Source: Leifsonia sp. EB41
GTDB taxonomy: Bacteria > Actinomycetota > Actinomycetes > Actinomycetales > Microbacteriaceae
Length of the DNA stretch: 64,000 bases
Direction of reading: 5' to 3'
NCBI RefSeq assembly: GCF_041262565.1
Contig: NZ_JBGCCJ010000001.1
Location: forward strand, 2,728,001 to 2,792,000
Position 1 is the stretch's first letter. Every line of letters begins with the position of its first letter. Made by a program: the position numbers and the translations under genes. The notes below the pieces were generated by a model. It made no database searches. It saw only the letters and a list, made by a program, of their open reading frames with translations, and was not told where the DNA came from. This document shows positions 51,022-59,750 of this stretch, piece after piece.

Positions 51022-52326
51022 TCAGCCGAACGCTTCGACGATCGGGCGGAACTTCATGGTCGTCTCCGCGTACTCCTTGGCGGGGTCGGAGTCGGCCACG
51101 ATGCCCGCGCCCGCGTACGCGGTGAGGTCGCCGGTCTCGCCGAGCTGCGCGCAGCGCAGGGCGATCGCCCACTCGCCGTCGCCGTCGCCGCCGACCCAGC
51201 CGACCGGCCCGGCGTACCGCCCGCGGTCGAACGGCTCCAGCTCGCGGATCAGCGCGAGCGCCTCCGGTGTCGGCGTCCCGGCGACGGCGGCCGTCGGGTG
51301 GAGCGCGTCCGCGAGGTCGAGCGAGCTCGACCCGTCGCTGAGCGTGCCGGCGATATCGGTCGCGAGGTGCCAGAGGTTCGGCAGTTTGAGGGTGAACGGC
51401 TCGTCGCTCGCCCCGAGGTCCGCGCTGTGCGGGCGGAGCGCGTCGAGGACGCTCGCGACGGCGAAGCGGTGCTCGCCCTGGTCCTTGGCCGAGCCCGCGA
51501 GGGCCAGTGCCGACTCGCGGTCGCTCTCGGCGTCGCGGCCGCGGGACATCGTGCCGGCGAGCACCCGGGCGGTCACCGTGCCGTGGTGCACGCGCACCAG
51601 CGTCTCCGGAGAGGAGCCCACCAGCCCGTCGACGGCGAACGTCCAGCAGTCGGGGTAGCCGAGGGCCAGCTCCACCAGCGCGCGCCGCACGTCGGACTCG
51701 AGTGGCAGGTGCGCCGACAGCTCCCTGGCCAGGACCACCTTCGAGAGGTCGTGCTCGCGGATCCGCTCCACCGCCGTCGCGACGGCGGACTCGTAGCCGC
51801 CCTCGTCCAGTCCGGCGGGGAGGAGGCTGAGCCGGTACTCGTCACCGAAGGCGATCGGCCGCGGGAGGTCCCGCGCCGTACCGCGCTGCGTTCGGGGGTC
51901 GGCCGCATTCGCTGCCGCGGGGGACTCGTCCACACGGGTGATCCGCGTGATCCAGCTCCGGCCGCCGCGGCGACCGAGGACGATCTCAGGCACGATCAGG
52001 ACGCTCATGGCCGTGCTCTCGTCGTCGAACGCGAAGGTCCCGAACGCGACCAGCCCGGTGCCCGGCGTGCGCACATCGTCCGAGACGGTCGCCGCCTGGA
52101 CGGTCGCCCGCCACGCCTCCGACGCCTGCCGGATGCGGTCCGGCCCGCGGAACTCGAGCCGCAGCGACTCCCCGATGCCGGCGATCCCCTCGCCTTTGCG
52201 GATCCACACGAGGGGCCGGCGGGAGTCGAGGAAGGGAACGAGATGCCGGACGTCGTCGAGGGGGGTGGTCTCGACCGACAGGGCGGTCACGCCCGTAGCC
52301 CGGCGGGTGGTCGAGGGTGCGGTCAC
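51022..52326 (-). CDS. menF: isochorismate synthase
   Basis: This 434-residue chorismate-utilizing enzyme has the family features KVVLARELS, AGTMSRGRDAESDRESALAL, LHPTAAVAGTPTPEAL and GWVGGDGDGEWAIALRCA. It makes isochorismate, the entry to menaquinone (or to siderophores). The neighbouring menG and polyprenyl synthase genes favour menaquinone. AGCCTA on the plus strand (52333-52338) gives a minus-strand TAGGCT 6 bases before the GTG start. Confidence 0.9.
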   Translation of the reverse strand: MTAPSTTRRATGVTALSVETTPLDDVRHLVPFLDSRRPLVWIRKGEGIAGIGESLRLEFRGPDRIRQASEAWRATVQAATVSDDVRTPGTGLVAFGTFAFDDESTAMSVLIVPEIVLGRRGGRSWITRITRVDESPAAANAADPRTQRGTARDLPRPIAFGDEYRLSLLPAGLDEGGYESAVATAVERIREHDLSKVVLARELSAHLPLESDVRRALVELALGYPDCWTFAVDGLVGSSPETLVRVHHGTVTARVLAGTMSRGRDAESDRESALALAGSAKDQGEHRFAVASVLDALRPHSADLGASDEPFTLKLPNLWHLATDIAGTLSDGSSSLDLADALHPTAAVAGTPTPEALALIRELEPFDRGRYAGPVGWVGGDGDGEWAIALRCAQLGETGDLTAYAGAGIVADSDPAKEYAETTMKFRPIVEAFG

Positions 52327-52450
52327 CGGACCAGCCTACGCCCGGGCCGCTGGGCGCCGGATGCGCGGCGGCTGGGCGTTGGCCCGGTGCGGGAGGCCCT
52401 GTGCGGCGCCCCGAAATGCACGGCATGTCGGCGCAGCCTAAGCTGGGGGG

Positions 52451-53272
52451 GTGAGTAAGGCCGACCTCAGCAAGCAGCCCTCCCAGGTCGCCGCCATGTT
52501 CGATGAGGTGTCGACCCACTACGACCGGACCAACACCGTCCTCTCGATGGGCAACGCGACGCTGTGGCGGCTGGCGACGACGCGGGCCGTCGGGCCGCGC
52601 GCCGGCGAGACGATCCTGGACGTGGCGGCAGGGACCGGCACCTCCAGTGCGTCCCTGGCGCGCAACGGGGCCAGCGTGGTCGCCGCCGATTTCTCGGAGG
52701 GCATGATCGAGGTCGGCCGGCGCAGGCAGGCCGGCAACCCCTTCGTCACGTTCGTGCAGGCCGACGCCACGAAGCTCCCGTTCGACGACGACACGTTCGA
52801 CGCCGTCACGATCTCGTTCGGCCTGCGCAACATCGTCGACCCGCGGGCGGCGCTCGCCGAGTTCTACCGGGTGACGAAGCCGGGCGGCCGGGTCGTGGTG
52901 TGCGAGTTCTCCCAGCCTCCGGTGGCCGCGATCCGTGCGGGCTACGGCGCGTACCTGCGCTACGGGATGCCCGTACTGGCCCGCGTGGCGAGCTCGAACC
53001 CCGCGGCGTACGAGTACCTGATGGAGTCCATCGAGGCGTGGCCGAACCAGCCGGCGCTGGCAGCCTGGATGCGCGAGGCCGGCTTCGAGCGCGTGGCCTG
53101 GCGCAACCTGACCGCGGGCATCGTGGCGCTGCACCGCGGGTGGAAGCCCGTGGAGGTGGCGAAGCCCGCCCCGAAGAAGCCTGCCCCGAAGAAGCCTGCG
53201 GCGAAGAAACCTGCGGCGAAGAAGCCCGCAGCGAAGAAGCCCACGACCGCCGTCCCATCCGAGGGGGAGTAA
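52451..53272 (+). CDS. menG: demethylmenaquinone methyltransferase
   Basis: This 273-residue UbiE/MenG methyltransferase has VSTHYDRTNTVLSMG at the start, the SAM motif ILDVAAGTGTSSASLA, and DAVTISFGLRNIVDP. It methylates demethylmenaquinone in the last step. The catalytic domain ends near residue 232 and is followed by a Lys/Pro/Ala tail of about 40 residues (units such as PAAKK) from 15-base tandem repeats. TAAGCT (52439-52444) is 6 bases before the GTG. The stop touches the next start. Confidence 0.92.
   Translation: MSKADLSKQPSQVAAMFDEVSTHYDRTNTVLSMGNATLWRLATTRAVGPRAGETILDVAAGTGTSSASLARNGASVVAADFSEGMIEVGRRRQAGNPFVTFVQADATKLPFDDDTFDAVTISFGLRNIVDPRAALAEFYRVTKPGGRVVVCEFSQPPVAAIRAGYGAYLRYGMPVLARVASSNPAAYEYLMESIEAWPNQPALAAWMREAGFERVAWRNLTAGIVALHRGWKPVEVAKPAPKKPAPKKPAAKKPAAKKPAAKKPTTAVPSEGE
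53159..53250 (+). repeat. 15-base tandem repeats coding the basic MenG tail
   Basis: About six units close to CCTGCGGCGAAGAAG repeat in phase and encode PAPKK/PAAKK pentapeptides at the MenG C-terminus. The units differ by third-base changes, so the array is not a very recent duplication. Confidence 0.75.
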
Positions 53273-54352
53273 GTGCCACGTAGCGTTCCGGTGGTGCGGC
53301 GACCCGCGTCGCTCAGCAGCCAGCTCGGCCTGACCGAGCGGATCTTCGTCCGCGGCGAGGACCGCCAGGTCGCCAATGCGGTCGACGACGGCCTCGCGCA
53401 GGTCGAGGAGGCGCTGCATCGCGAGATGCGGTTCGCCGACAATCTCGCCGACGTCACCACGCGGTACCTCCTGGAGGCCGGCGGCAAGCGCGTCCGCCCG
53501 ATGCTCACGCTCCTCACCGCGCAGCTCGGCGATGGCAACACCCCGCGCGTGCTCCAGGCCGCGCAGGCGGTCGAGATCACCCACCTCGCCTCCCTGTACC
53601 ACGACGACGTGATGGACGACTCGCAGATGCGGCGCGGCGTTCCCACGGCGCAGTTCGTCTGGGGCAACTCCGTCGCCGTCCTCACCGGCGACCTCCTGTT
53701 CGCCCGGGCCAGCAAGCTCGTGTCCGCGCTGGGCGAGCGTGCCATCCAGCTCCAGGCCGACACGTTCGAGCGGCTGTGCCTCGGCCAGCTCCACGAGACC
53801 ATCGGGCCGCAGGACGGCGAGGACCCGATCGCCCACTACATCCGCGTGCTGGAGGACAAGACCGGCTCGCTCATCGCCGTGGCCGCCCAGATGGGCGTGG
53901 CGTTCTCGAACGCCGACACCGCGTACGAGCAGCCCGTCGTGACCTTCGGCGAGAAGATCGGTGTCGCGTTCCAGCTCATCGATGACGTCATCGACCTCTC
54001 CTCCGTCGGCGTCGCCGAGACCGGCAAGACGCCGGGCAACGACCTCCGCGCCGGCGTCGCCACGCTCCCCGTGCTGAAGCTGCGGGAGCGCGCCGACACC
54101 GACCCCGAGGCGCGCGCCCTGCTCGAGCGGTTGGAGCGCGATGTCATGGGCACCGCCGAGGAGGGCGAGATCACCCCGGAGGCCACCGCGGCCATCGCTG
54201 CACTTCGGGAGCACCCGGTCACGGCGGACACACTCGAGGAGGCGCACCGCTGGGCCCGGGAGGCCGTGGAGGCGCTCGAGCCCCTGCCCGACGGCCCCGT
54301 GAAGAAGGCGCTCGTGCGGTTCTCCGACACGATCGTCGAACGTTCGAGCTGA
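53273..54352 (+). CDS. polyprenyl diphosphate synthase (menaquinone side chain)
   Basis: This 359-residue trans-prenyltransferase has the first Asp-rich motif in YHDDVMDDSQMRRG, the second in QLIDDVIDLSS, and ILEAGGKR-like LLEAGGKRVRPML near the start. It makes the long isoprenoid chain used for menaquinone. Product length cannot be read with certainty. The GTG start abuts menG, supporting a joint role. Confidence 0.92.
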   Translation: MPRSVPVVRRPASLSSQLGLTERIFVRGEDRQVANAVDDGLAQVEEALHREMRFADNLADVTTRYLLEAGGKRVRPMLTLLTAQLGDGNTPRVLQAAQAVEITHLASLYHDDVMDDSQMRRGVPTAQFVWGNSVAVLTGDLLFARASKLVSALGERAIQLQADTFERLCLGQLHETIGPQDGEDPIAHYIRVLEDKTGSLIAVAAQMGVAFSNADTAYEQPVVTFGEKIGVAFQLIDDVIDLSSVGVAETGKTPGNDLRAGVATLPVLKLRERADTDPEARALLERLERDVMGTAEEGEITPEATAAIAALREHPVTADTLEEAHRWAREAVEALEPLPDGPVKKALVRFSDTIVERSS

Positions 54353-54370
54353 GCACGAAGGAATCAACGC

Positions 54371-55750
54371 ATGACCAAACTGCGACTGGCGATCGTCGGC
54401 GCCGGCCCGGCCGGGATCTACGCCGCTGACATCCTGCTCAAGGCGGAGCGCGGCTTCGACGTCTCGATAGACCTGTTCGAGGCCCTGCCCGCGCCGTACG
54501 GGCTGGTGCGCTACGGCGTCGCCCCCGACCACCCGCGCATCAAGGGAATCATCACCGCGCTGCGCGAGGTGCTCGACCGCGGCGACATCCGGATCTTCGG
54601 GAACGTCACCTACGGCGTCGACATCACGCTCGACGACCTGAAGCGCCATTACAACGCGGTGATCTTCGCCACCGGCGCGGTGCACGACTCCGACCTCGAC
54701 ATCCCGGGCATCGACCTCGGCGGCTCGTACGGAGCGGCCGACTTCGTGAGCTGGTTCGATGGCCACCCCGATGTGCCCCGCACGTGGCCGCTGGAGGCGA
54801 AGTCGGTCGCGGTGATCGGCAACGGCAACGTCGCGCTCGACGTCTCGCGCATCCTCGCGAAGCACGCGGACGACCTGCTGCCGACGGAGATCCCGGACAA
54901 CGTCTACGACATCCTGAAGGAGTCGCCCGTCACCGACGTGCACGTCTTCGGACGCCGCGGCCCTGCGCAGGTGAAGTTCACCCCGCTGGAGCTGCGCGAG
55001 CTCGGCGAGCTGCGCGACGTCGACATGATCCTCTACGAGGAGGACTTCGAGTACGACGAGCACTCCAAGGACGCCATCGCGAGCAACAAGCAGGTGATGG
55101 TCATCGACCGCGTGCTGCAGCAGTGGCGGCAGCGCGAGGTGGGCGCGGCCTCCCGCCGGCTGCATCTGCACTTCTACGCCAAGCCGCTGGAGGTGCTCGC
55201 CGACGAGGACGGGAACGTGCGGGCGTACCGCTACGAGCGCACCGAGTCCGACGGCGCCGGCGGCGTGCGCGGCACCGGCGAGGTCCGGGAAGTGGAGATC
55301 CAGGCGCTCTACCGCGCGGTCGGCTACTTCGGGTCGCCGCTGCCAGGCATCCCGTTCGACAAGAAGCACGGCGTCATCCCGAACCACGAGGGCCAGGTGC
55401 TGCGCAACCGCGATAACGAGCGGATGTACGGCGTGTATGCGACGGGGTGGATCAAGCGGGGCCCGGTGGGCCTCATCGGTCACACCAAGTCGGATGCGAT
55501 GGAGACGATCAAGCATGTGATCAACGATCAGGGCAACTGGTGGTCTCCCGCTTCCCCCTCCGAGGAATCTGTGGAGAACCTGCTGCGCGAACGTGGTGTG
55601 GAGTACACGAATCTGAACGGCTGGCACAACCTCGACGCACACGAGCAGGCGCTCGGCGCCGAGCGCGGCCGCGCCCGGATCAAGGTCGTCCCGCGCGAGG
55701 ACATGCTGCGCGCGTCGAACGGCGCCGCGGTGGAGGCGGCGGCGGAGTAG
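54371..55750 (+). CDS. fprA: ferredoxin/adrenodoxin-type NADP+ reductase
   Basis: This 459-residue flavoprotein has the FAD motif IVGAGPAGIYAADIL, VRYGVAPDHPRIKG, the NADP motif VIGNGNVALDVSRIL and the late ATGWIKRGPVGLIGHTKSDA typical of FprA/adrenodoxin reductase. It passes electrons from NADPH to ferredoxins. GAAGGAATCAACGC precedes the ATG. Position downstream of the prenyl synthase suggests co-transcription. Confidence 0.93.
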   Translation: MTKLRLAIVGAGPAGIYAADILLKAERGFDVSIDLFEALPAPYGLVRYGVAPDHPRIKGIITALREVLDRGDIRIFGNVTYGVDITLDDLKRHYNAVIFATGAVHDSDLDIPGIDLGGSYGAADFVSWFDGHPDVPRTWPLEAKSVAVIGNGNVALDVSRILAKHADDLLPTEIPDNVYDILKESPVTDVHVFGRRGPAQVKFTPLELRELGELRDVDMILYEEDFEYDEHSKDAIASNKQVMVIDRVLQQWRQREVGAASRRLHLHFYAKPLEVLADEDGNVRAYRYERTESDGAGGVRGTGEVREVEIQALYRAVGYFGSPLPGIPFDKKHGVIPNHEGQVLRNRDNERMYGVYATGWIKRGPVGLIGHTKSDAMETIKHVINDQGNWWSPASPSEESVENLLRERGVEYTNLNGWHNLDAHEQALGAERGRARIKVVPREDMLRASNGAAVEAAAE

Positions 55751-55790
55751 ACCCTCGCGTCGCGCCCCTCCGATCTGGCACGCTGGAGGC

Positions 55791-56873
55791 ATGGTCGGCC
55801 CAGTGGAGTGGCGCCCCGACGTCCTCGGCGCCGGGTTCCAGCAGGCGACGCTCCCGCTCGGCCACGACGCCGAGGGCGAGGTCGTCGCGACGCTCGTGCG
55901 CTACGAGCCGTGGCCGCACCTGGCCGACCTCCGGCCGGGCCGTCCCGCCGACGAGACCGACGTGCTGTACGTGCACGGCTGGTCGGACTACTTCTTCCAG
56001 ACCGGGCTCGCGCGGTTCTGGCACGACCAGGGCGCGCGGTTCTTCGCGCTCGACCTGCGCAAGTACGGCCGCAGCCTCCGCCCCGGCCAGACTCCCGGGT
56101 TCATCGACTCGCTGGACACCTACGACGCCGACATCGAGGCGGCGCTCCGGGCGATGGGCCACGCGGAGGGCGAGCGCCCGCACCGCCGGCTGATCCTGCT
56201 CGGCCACTCGACGGGAGGCCTTACGCTGAGCCTGTGGGCGGACCGGCACCCCGGCCGGGCGTCGGCGCTCATCCTCAACAGCCCGTGGCTGGAGTTCCAG
56301 GCGCACTCGGCCGGCCGGGCGATGCTCGCGCCGCTGGTCGACCTCCAGTCCCGGCTGGAGCCGAAGGCCGCCATGCCGAACGTGGACCTCGGCTTCTACA
56401 CGCGGTCGGTGTCTCGGACGCTGGACGGCGAGTGGGACTACGACCTGACCTGGCGTCCGGTGCGGGGGTTCGCGGTGCACCCCGCCTGGCTCACCGCCAT
56501 CCTCGCCGGGCACACCCGCGTCGCGGCGGGACTCGCGATCGATGTCCCTGTGCTCACGCTGCTGTCGGCCCGCTCGACGCTGCTGCCGTACTGGACGACG
56601 GACATGCTGAGCTCGGACGTGGTGCTGCTGGTGCAGGACATCGCCGTGCGCGCACTGCGGCTCGCGCCGACCGTGACGATCGCGCGCATCGACGGCGCGC
56701 TGCACGACGTGTTCCTGTCGCAGGAGCAGGCGCGCGTGGCGGCCTACGGGCAGGTCGCCCGCTGGCTGCGGGGGGCGCTCAGCGGAAGTTCACGAACTGC
56801 AGGGCCACGTCCAGGTCGGCGCCTTTCAAGAGGGCCATTGTCGCCTGGAGGTCGTCCCGGCTCTTTGAGCTGA
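55791..56873 (+). CDS. alpha/beta hydrolase (serine aminopeptidase S33-like)
   Basis: This 360-residue hydrolase has the nucleophile elbow LLGHSTGGLTLSLW, an oxyanion region VLYVHGWSDYFFQ and a C-terminal HDVFLSQEQARVAAY with the catalytic His. It resembles monoacylglycerol lipase-like S33 enzymes. The last 30 or so residues are Arg/Pro/Gly-rich and are encoded over the end of the convergent yajQ gene (95-base overlap), so this tail may be dispensable. Substrate unknown. Confidence 0.85.
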   Translation: MVGPVEWRPDVLGAGFQQATLPLGHDAEGEVVATLVRYEPWPHLADLRPGRPADETDVLYVHGWSDYFFQTGLARFWHDQGARFFALDLRKYGRSLRPGQTPGFIDSLDTYDADIEAALRAMGHAEGERPHRRLILLGHSTGGLTLSLWADRHPGRASALILNSPWLEFQAHSAGRAMLAPLVDLQSRLEPKAAMPNVDLGFYTRSVSRTLDGEWDYDLTWRPVRGFAVHPAWLTAILAGHTRVAAGLAIDVPVLTLLSARSTLLPYWTTDMLSSDVVLLVQDIAVRALRLAPTVTIARIDGALHDVFLSQEQARVAAYGQVARWLRGALSGSSRTAGPRPGRRLSRGPLSPGGRPGSLS

Positions 56874-57267
56874 CGCGGAGCTCGTCGCCCTGGATCTGCG
56901 ACTTGACGCTCTTGGGCGCCTCGTCGCGGATCAGCTTGTTGATCTTCTTGGCGGCGTCCTGCTCGATGCCGTCCTTCAGGCCGACCTCGATGCGGAACTC
57001 CTTGCCCGACGGGTACGGCTTGCCGGTGTCGAGCGACTTGAGCGTGATGCCGCGCTTGATGAACTTGGACTCGAGGACCTCGAGCACGGCCTTCACCCGC
57101 TCCTCGGTGTTGCCCTTGAGCAGCACTTTCTCGCCGCTCCACTCGACCGAGGCGCCGACGTTCTTGAAGTCGTAGCGCTGCTCGACCTCCTTGCGGGCCT
57201 GGTTGACGGCGTTGTCCGCCTCCATCTTGTCGACCTTGCTGACGACGTCGAATGAGGAGTCTGCCAC
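56779..57267 (-). CDS. yajQ: YajQ family nucleotide-binding protein
   Basis: This 162-residue protein reads FDVVSKVDKMEADNAVNQ at the start and has KSVKSQIQGDELRVSSKSRDDLQ near the end, typical of YajQ. Two ferredoxin-like folds bind nucleotides; in Xanthomonas a YajQ protein binds cyclic di-GMP and acts with a transcription factor. Its role in actinobacteria is not settled. The 3' end overlaps the hydrolase gene. Confidence 0.92.
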   Translation of the reverse strand: MADSSFDVVSKVDKMEADNAVNQARKEVEQRYDFKNVGASVEWSGEKVLLKGNTEERVKAVLEVLESKFIKRGITLKSLDTGKPYPSGKEFRIEVGLKDGIEQDAAKKINKLIRDEAPKSVKSQIQGDELRVSSKSRDDLQATMALLKGADLDVALQFVNFR

Positions 57268-57351
57268 TGTACTGTTCCTTCCCGCGCAGGTGTCCGGCGA
57301 AGCGGGCCGGACGGCATCCAGTCTACGGGCGGTGCGCGTCGCGCGCGGTGG

Positions 57352-57495
57352 TCAGGCCGTCTGCTGGAGCTCGGCGAAGTAGGTGACGTGGCAGCCGTCG
57401 CCGTTGCACTCGACGCAGAGGGCGACCTCCTCGGAGTGCTGCCGGGGGTCGGCGCCGGTTCCGTCGCATCGTTCGCAGATCTCCACCGTTCTCAT
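57352..57495 (-). CDS. small Cys-rich zinc-finger-like protein
   Basis: This 47-residue frame begins MRTVEICERCDGTGADPRQ and has two CxxCxG units (CERCDGTG and CVECNGDGC) plus the end CHVTYFAELQQTA. The pattern is a DnaJ-type zinc knuckle. It is short, but the Cys spacing is unlikely by chance and frame use is normal. It lies upstream of yajQ on the same strand. Possibly an RNA- or protein-binding factor. Confidence 0.7.
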   Translation of the reverse strand: MRTVEICERCDGTGADPRQHSEEVALCVECNGDGCHVTYFAELQQTA

Positions 57496-57640
57496 GCCCC
57501 CGATTGTGCGCGCGGCCACCGACATCGGCGGCAGGAGCCGGGGAGTGTCGCGAAGTCGCGGGGGTCCGCGCGAATTCTGCTGTGGGCGGAATCCGAAAAT
57601 CGATCGGCGCGGACGCGGGCCTCCGGCTTAGGCTTCAGGC

Positions 57641-57967
57641 ATGTTGATGCGGCACGCGATCGGCTCCGTGCTCCGCCGGTTGCGGACGGAGCGGGGCGCG
57701 ACGCTGCGCGAGCTCTCCGAGACCTCGCGCATCAGCATCCCGTACCTGTCGGAGATCGAACGCGGCCGCAAGGAGGCCTCGTCGGAGATCCTCGCCGCGC
57801 TGTGCCGCGTGCTCGACGTGACGGAGGGGGAGCTGCTGTCGGAGGTGGTGGCGGAGTTCGCGCGCGTCGAGGTGCTGAGCCTGGTCCCGGAGCGGGTCCA
57901 TGCGGCGACGACGGTGGACGAGCATGCGGTCTCCGACGTCGCGCAGCCGGTGCTGCTGGCCGCCTGA
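57641..57967 (+). CDS. ClgR-like XRE family regulator
   Basis: This 108-residue protein has an XRE helix-turn-helix (IGSVLRRLRTERGATLRELSETSRISIPYLSEIERGRKEASSEIL) close to ClgR, the activator of clp genes in actinobacteria. It ends QPVLLAA, a C-terminal Ala-Ala resembling the ssrA-type degron by which Clp removes ClgR in other species. The clpP gene converges on it. TAGGCT (57629-57634) is 6 bases before the ATG. Confidence 0.85.
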   Translation: MLMRHAIGSVLRRLRTERGATLRELSETSRISIPYLSEIERGRKEASSEILAALCRVLDVTEGELLSEVVAEFARVEVLSLVPERVHAATTVDEHAVSDVAQPVLLAA

Positions 57968-57988
57968 GCCTCCTGCGGGCCGTGCCCT

Positions 57989-58552
57989 TCAGCTGGCGAG
58001 CGCCCGCGTCGAGCCGATGACCTCGTCCACGAAGCCGTAGTCCCTGGCCTCGTCGGCGGTGAACCAGCGGTCGCGGTCACCGTCCTCGATGATCTGCTCG
58101 ACCGTCTTGCCGGTCTGCTCGCTGGTCAGTTCGGCCATCCTGCGCTTGAAGTGGAGGATCTGCTTCGCCTGGGTCTGGATGTCCGCGCTCGTGCCGCCGA
58201 AGCCTCCGTGCGGCTGGTGCATCACGATGGACGAGTTCGGGAGCGCAAACCTTTTGCCCGGCGCGCCGGACGACAGCAGGAACTGCCCCATCGAGGCCGC
58301 GAAGCCCAGCGCGACGGTCGACACGTCGGCGCGGACGAAGTTCATCGTGTCGTAGACGGCGAACCCCGCGGTGATGGAGCCGCCCGGCGAGTTGATGTAG
58401 AGGAAGATGTCGCGATCGGAGGCGATGGAGTCGAGCAGCAGGAGCTGCGCGCAGACCTCGCCGGCCGACTCGTCGTTCACTTCGGTGCCGAGGAACACGA
58501 TGCGCTCCTCCAGCAGCCGCTGCACGGGGGAGAAGGTCTCAGGAGTGGTCAT
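57989..58552 (-). CDS. clpP: ATP-dependent Clp protease proteolytic subunit
   Basis: This 187-residue ClpP has the catalytic Ser in [14 protein letters not shown], His in [10 protein letters not shown] and the N-terminal [23 protein letters not shown]. It forms the barrel protease with ClpX/ClpC. The ATG at 58552 is chosen; the frame stays open upstream through the tRNA gene, which is meaningless. It stands alone here, so it may be an extra paralog to a clpP1P2 operon elsewhere. It converges with the ClgR-like gene. Confidence 0.92.
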   Translation of the reverse strand: MTTPETFSPVQRLLEERIVFLGTEVNDESAGEVCAQLLLLDSIASDRDIFLYINSPGGSITAGFAVYDTMNFVRADVSTVALGFAASMGQFLLSSGAPGKRFALPNSSIVMHQPHGGFGGTSADIQTQAKQILHFKRRMAELTSEQTGKTVEQIIEDGDRDRWFTADEARDYGFVDEVIGSTRALAS

Positions 58553-58675
58553 GGCGTCATCCTGCGACCGGGGGTCGGCGTTTGTCGCGTGGTTCTGCCG
58601 TGTGCGAATTCGCGGGAGGCAGACGTGCGGCGTCGGGCCTGGCGCCGCCGATTTCGTTCGGCGGCGCGCGCCGAG

Positions 58676-58681
58676 TATTCT
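58676..58681 (+). promoter_or_regulatory. probable -10 box of tRNA-Tyr
   Basis: TATTCT lies 25 bases before the mature tRNA start, in an otherwise GC-rich stretch. The matching -35 region (TTCGTT, 17 bases upstream) is weak. Confidence 0.35.
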
Positions 58682-58706
58682 TACATGGCGCCTTTGCGGC
58701 GCGAAT

Positions 58707-58788
58707 GGCGAGTTACCCAAGCGGCCAAAGGGATCTGACTGTAAATCAGCCGGCGTAGCCTTCGGGGGTTCGAATCCCTCACTCGCCA
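58707..58788 (+). tRNA. tRNA-Tyr (anticodon GTA)
   Basis: The acceptor arm GGCGAGT (58707-58713) pairs with ACTCGCC (58781-58787). The anticodon arm reads CTGACT-GTA-AATCAG with GTA at 58741-58743, and the T arm is GGGGGTTCGAATCCCTC. A long variable arm (class II) fits tRNA-Tyr. The CCA end is not encoded as such (A-CCC follows). A strong terminator follows. Confidence 0.95.
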
Positions 58789-58796
58789 CCCATGTG

Positions 58797-58827
58797 AAAG
58801 AGCCCGGCCGTATCGGCCGGGCTCTTT
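58797..58827 (+). terminator. rho-independent terminator after tRNA-Tyr
   Basis: AAAGAGCCCGGCCG (58797-58810) and CGGCCGGGCTCTTT (58814-58827) form a perfect 14-base stem with a 3-base loop, ending in a short T run. Confidence 0.85.
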
Positions 58828-58884
58828 CGTTTCGGTGCGACGCGGAGAAGCCTCCGCTGTGCGGCGGTGTGCCAGGCTTGCCCC

Positions 58885-59697
58885 ATGCCCACCCCCAACG
58901 AACTGCTCGAGATCGCCACCACCGTCGCGCGTCGCGCGGCCGCTCTCGCGTTGCAGCGGCGGCGGGACGGGGTGGAGATCGCGGCCTCCAAGTCGACCAT
59001 CACCGACATCGTCACGCGCGCCGACCGGGAGGCCGAGGACCTGATCCGCGGCGCGCTGGAGGCGTCGCGGCCGCGGGACGGGTTCCTCGGGGAGGAGTCC
59101 GGCGGCGAGCGGGGGAGCAGCGGGCTCACCTGGGTGGTCGACCCGATCGACGGGACGGTCAACTACTTCTACGACATCCCGGCCTGGGCGGTCAGCGTCG
59201 CTGTCGTGGAGGGCGACCCCGATCCGGCGACGTGGCGGACGCTGGCCGGGGCGGTCGTGAATCCGTCGACCGGGGAGGTGTTCACGGCGGCCGCGGGAGG
59301 TGGCGCGCGGTTGAACGGCGAGCCGATCCGGGTCAATGAGGGGGTGGAGTTGCCGCTCGCGCTCGTCGGGACCGGGTTCGGGTACGACCCGGAGATCCGG
59401 CGCAAGCAGGCGGCGTTCGTGACCGAGCTGATCCCGCGGGTGCGCGATGTCCGGCGGATCGGGGCGGCCTCCCTCGACTTGTGCTCCGTCGCGTGCGGGC
59501 GGCTCGACGCCTACTACGAGCGCGGGCTGAACCCGTGGGATCACGCGGCCGGCGCGCTCATTGCGCAGGAGGCGGGGGCGACGGTCGGCGGGCTGGATGG
59601 CGCTCCGGCAGGGAAGGCGCTGCTGCTCGCGGCGGCGCCCGGGCTGTACGCGCAGCTCGACCCGCTGGTGCAGGAGTACTACCAGCGCTGGGAGTGA
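58885..59697 (+). CDS. inositol monophosphatase family protein
   Basis: This 270-residue phosphatase has the metal motifs [25 protein letters not shown] and [19 protein letters not shown]. It removes phosphate from inositol phosphate, histidinol phosphate or related substrates using Mg2+. The ATG at 58885 (MPTPNELLE) is preferred over the GTG at 58867, since CAGGCT lies 6 bases before it. The exact substrate cannot be read. Confidence 0.9.
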   Translation: MPTPNELLEIATTVARRAAALALQRRRDGVEIAASKSTITDIVTRADREAEDLIRGALEASRPRDGFLGEESGGERGSSGLTWVVDPIDGTVNYFYDIPAWAVSVAVVEGDPDPATWRTLAGAVVNPSTGEVFTAAAGGGARLNGEPIRVNEGVELPLALVGTGFGYDPEIRRKQAAFVTELIPRVRDVRRIGAASLDLCSVACGRLDAYYERGLNPWDHAAGALIAQEAGATVGGLDGAPAGKALLLAAAPGLYAQLDPLVQEYYQRWE

Positions 59698-59724
59698 CCG
59701 GCAGACCTCTCGAGTGGTGACGCA

Positions 59725-59743
59725 GTTACCGTTTCGTTATATT
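59725..59743 (+). promoter_or_regulatory. leaderless promoter of the M23 peptidase with GTTAC-type repeat
   Basis: GTTAC-N6-GTTAT covers 59725-59740 and the -10 hexamer TATATT covers 59738-59743, 7 bases before the GTG start at 59751. The same repeat and -10 layout appears on the minus strand near 32380. The half-sites resemble those proposed for MtrA, which controls cell wall hydrolases in related bacteria. Confidence 0.55.
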
Positions 59744-59750
59744 TGGTCGG

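Noticed and set aside
51986-55792. 1268-codon minus-strand open frame
   Set aside because: It runs antisense through menF upstream DNA, menG, the prenyl synthase and fprA, all of which have clear family motifs; the translation is Arg/His/Gly-rich without domains. A GC-rich shadow frame.
57548-57561. TCGCGAAGTCGCGG as a ClgR binding site before the ClgR-like gene
   Set aside because: The CGC/GCG half-sites have the wrong spacing for the published consensus as I recall it, and such strings are common at this GC content.
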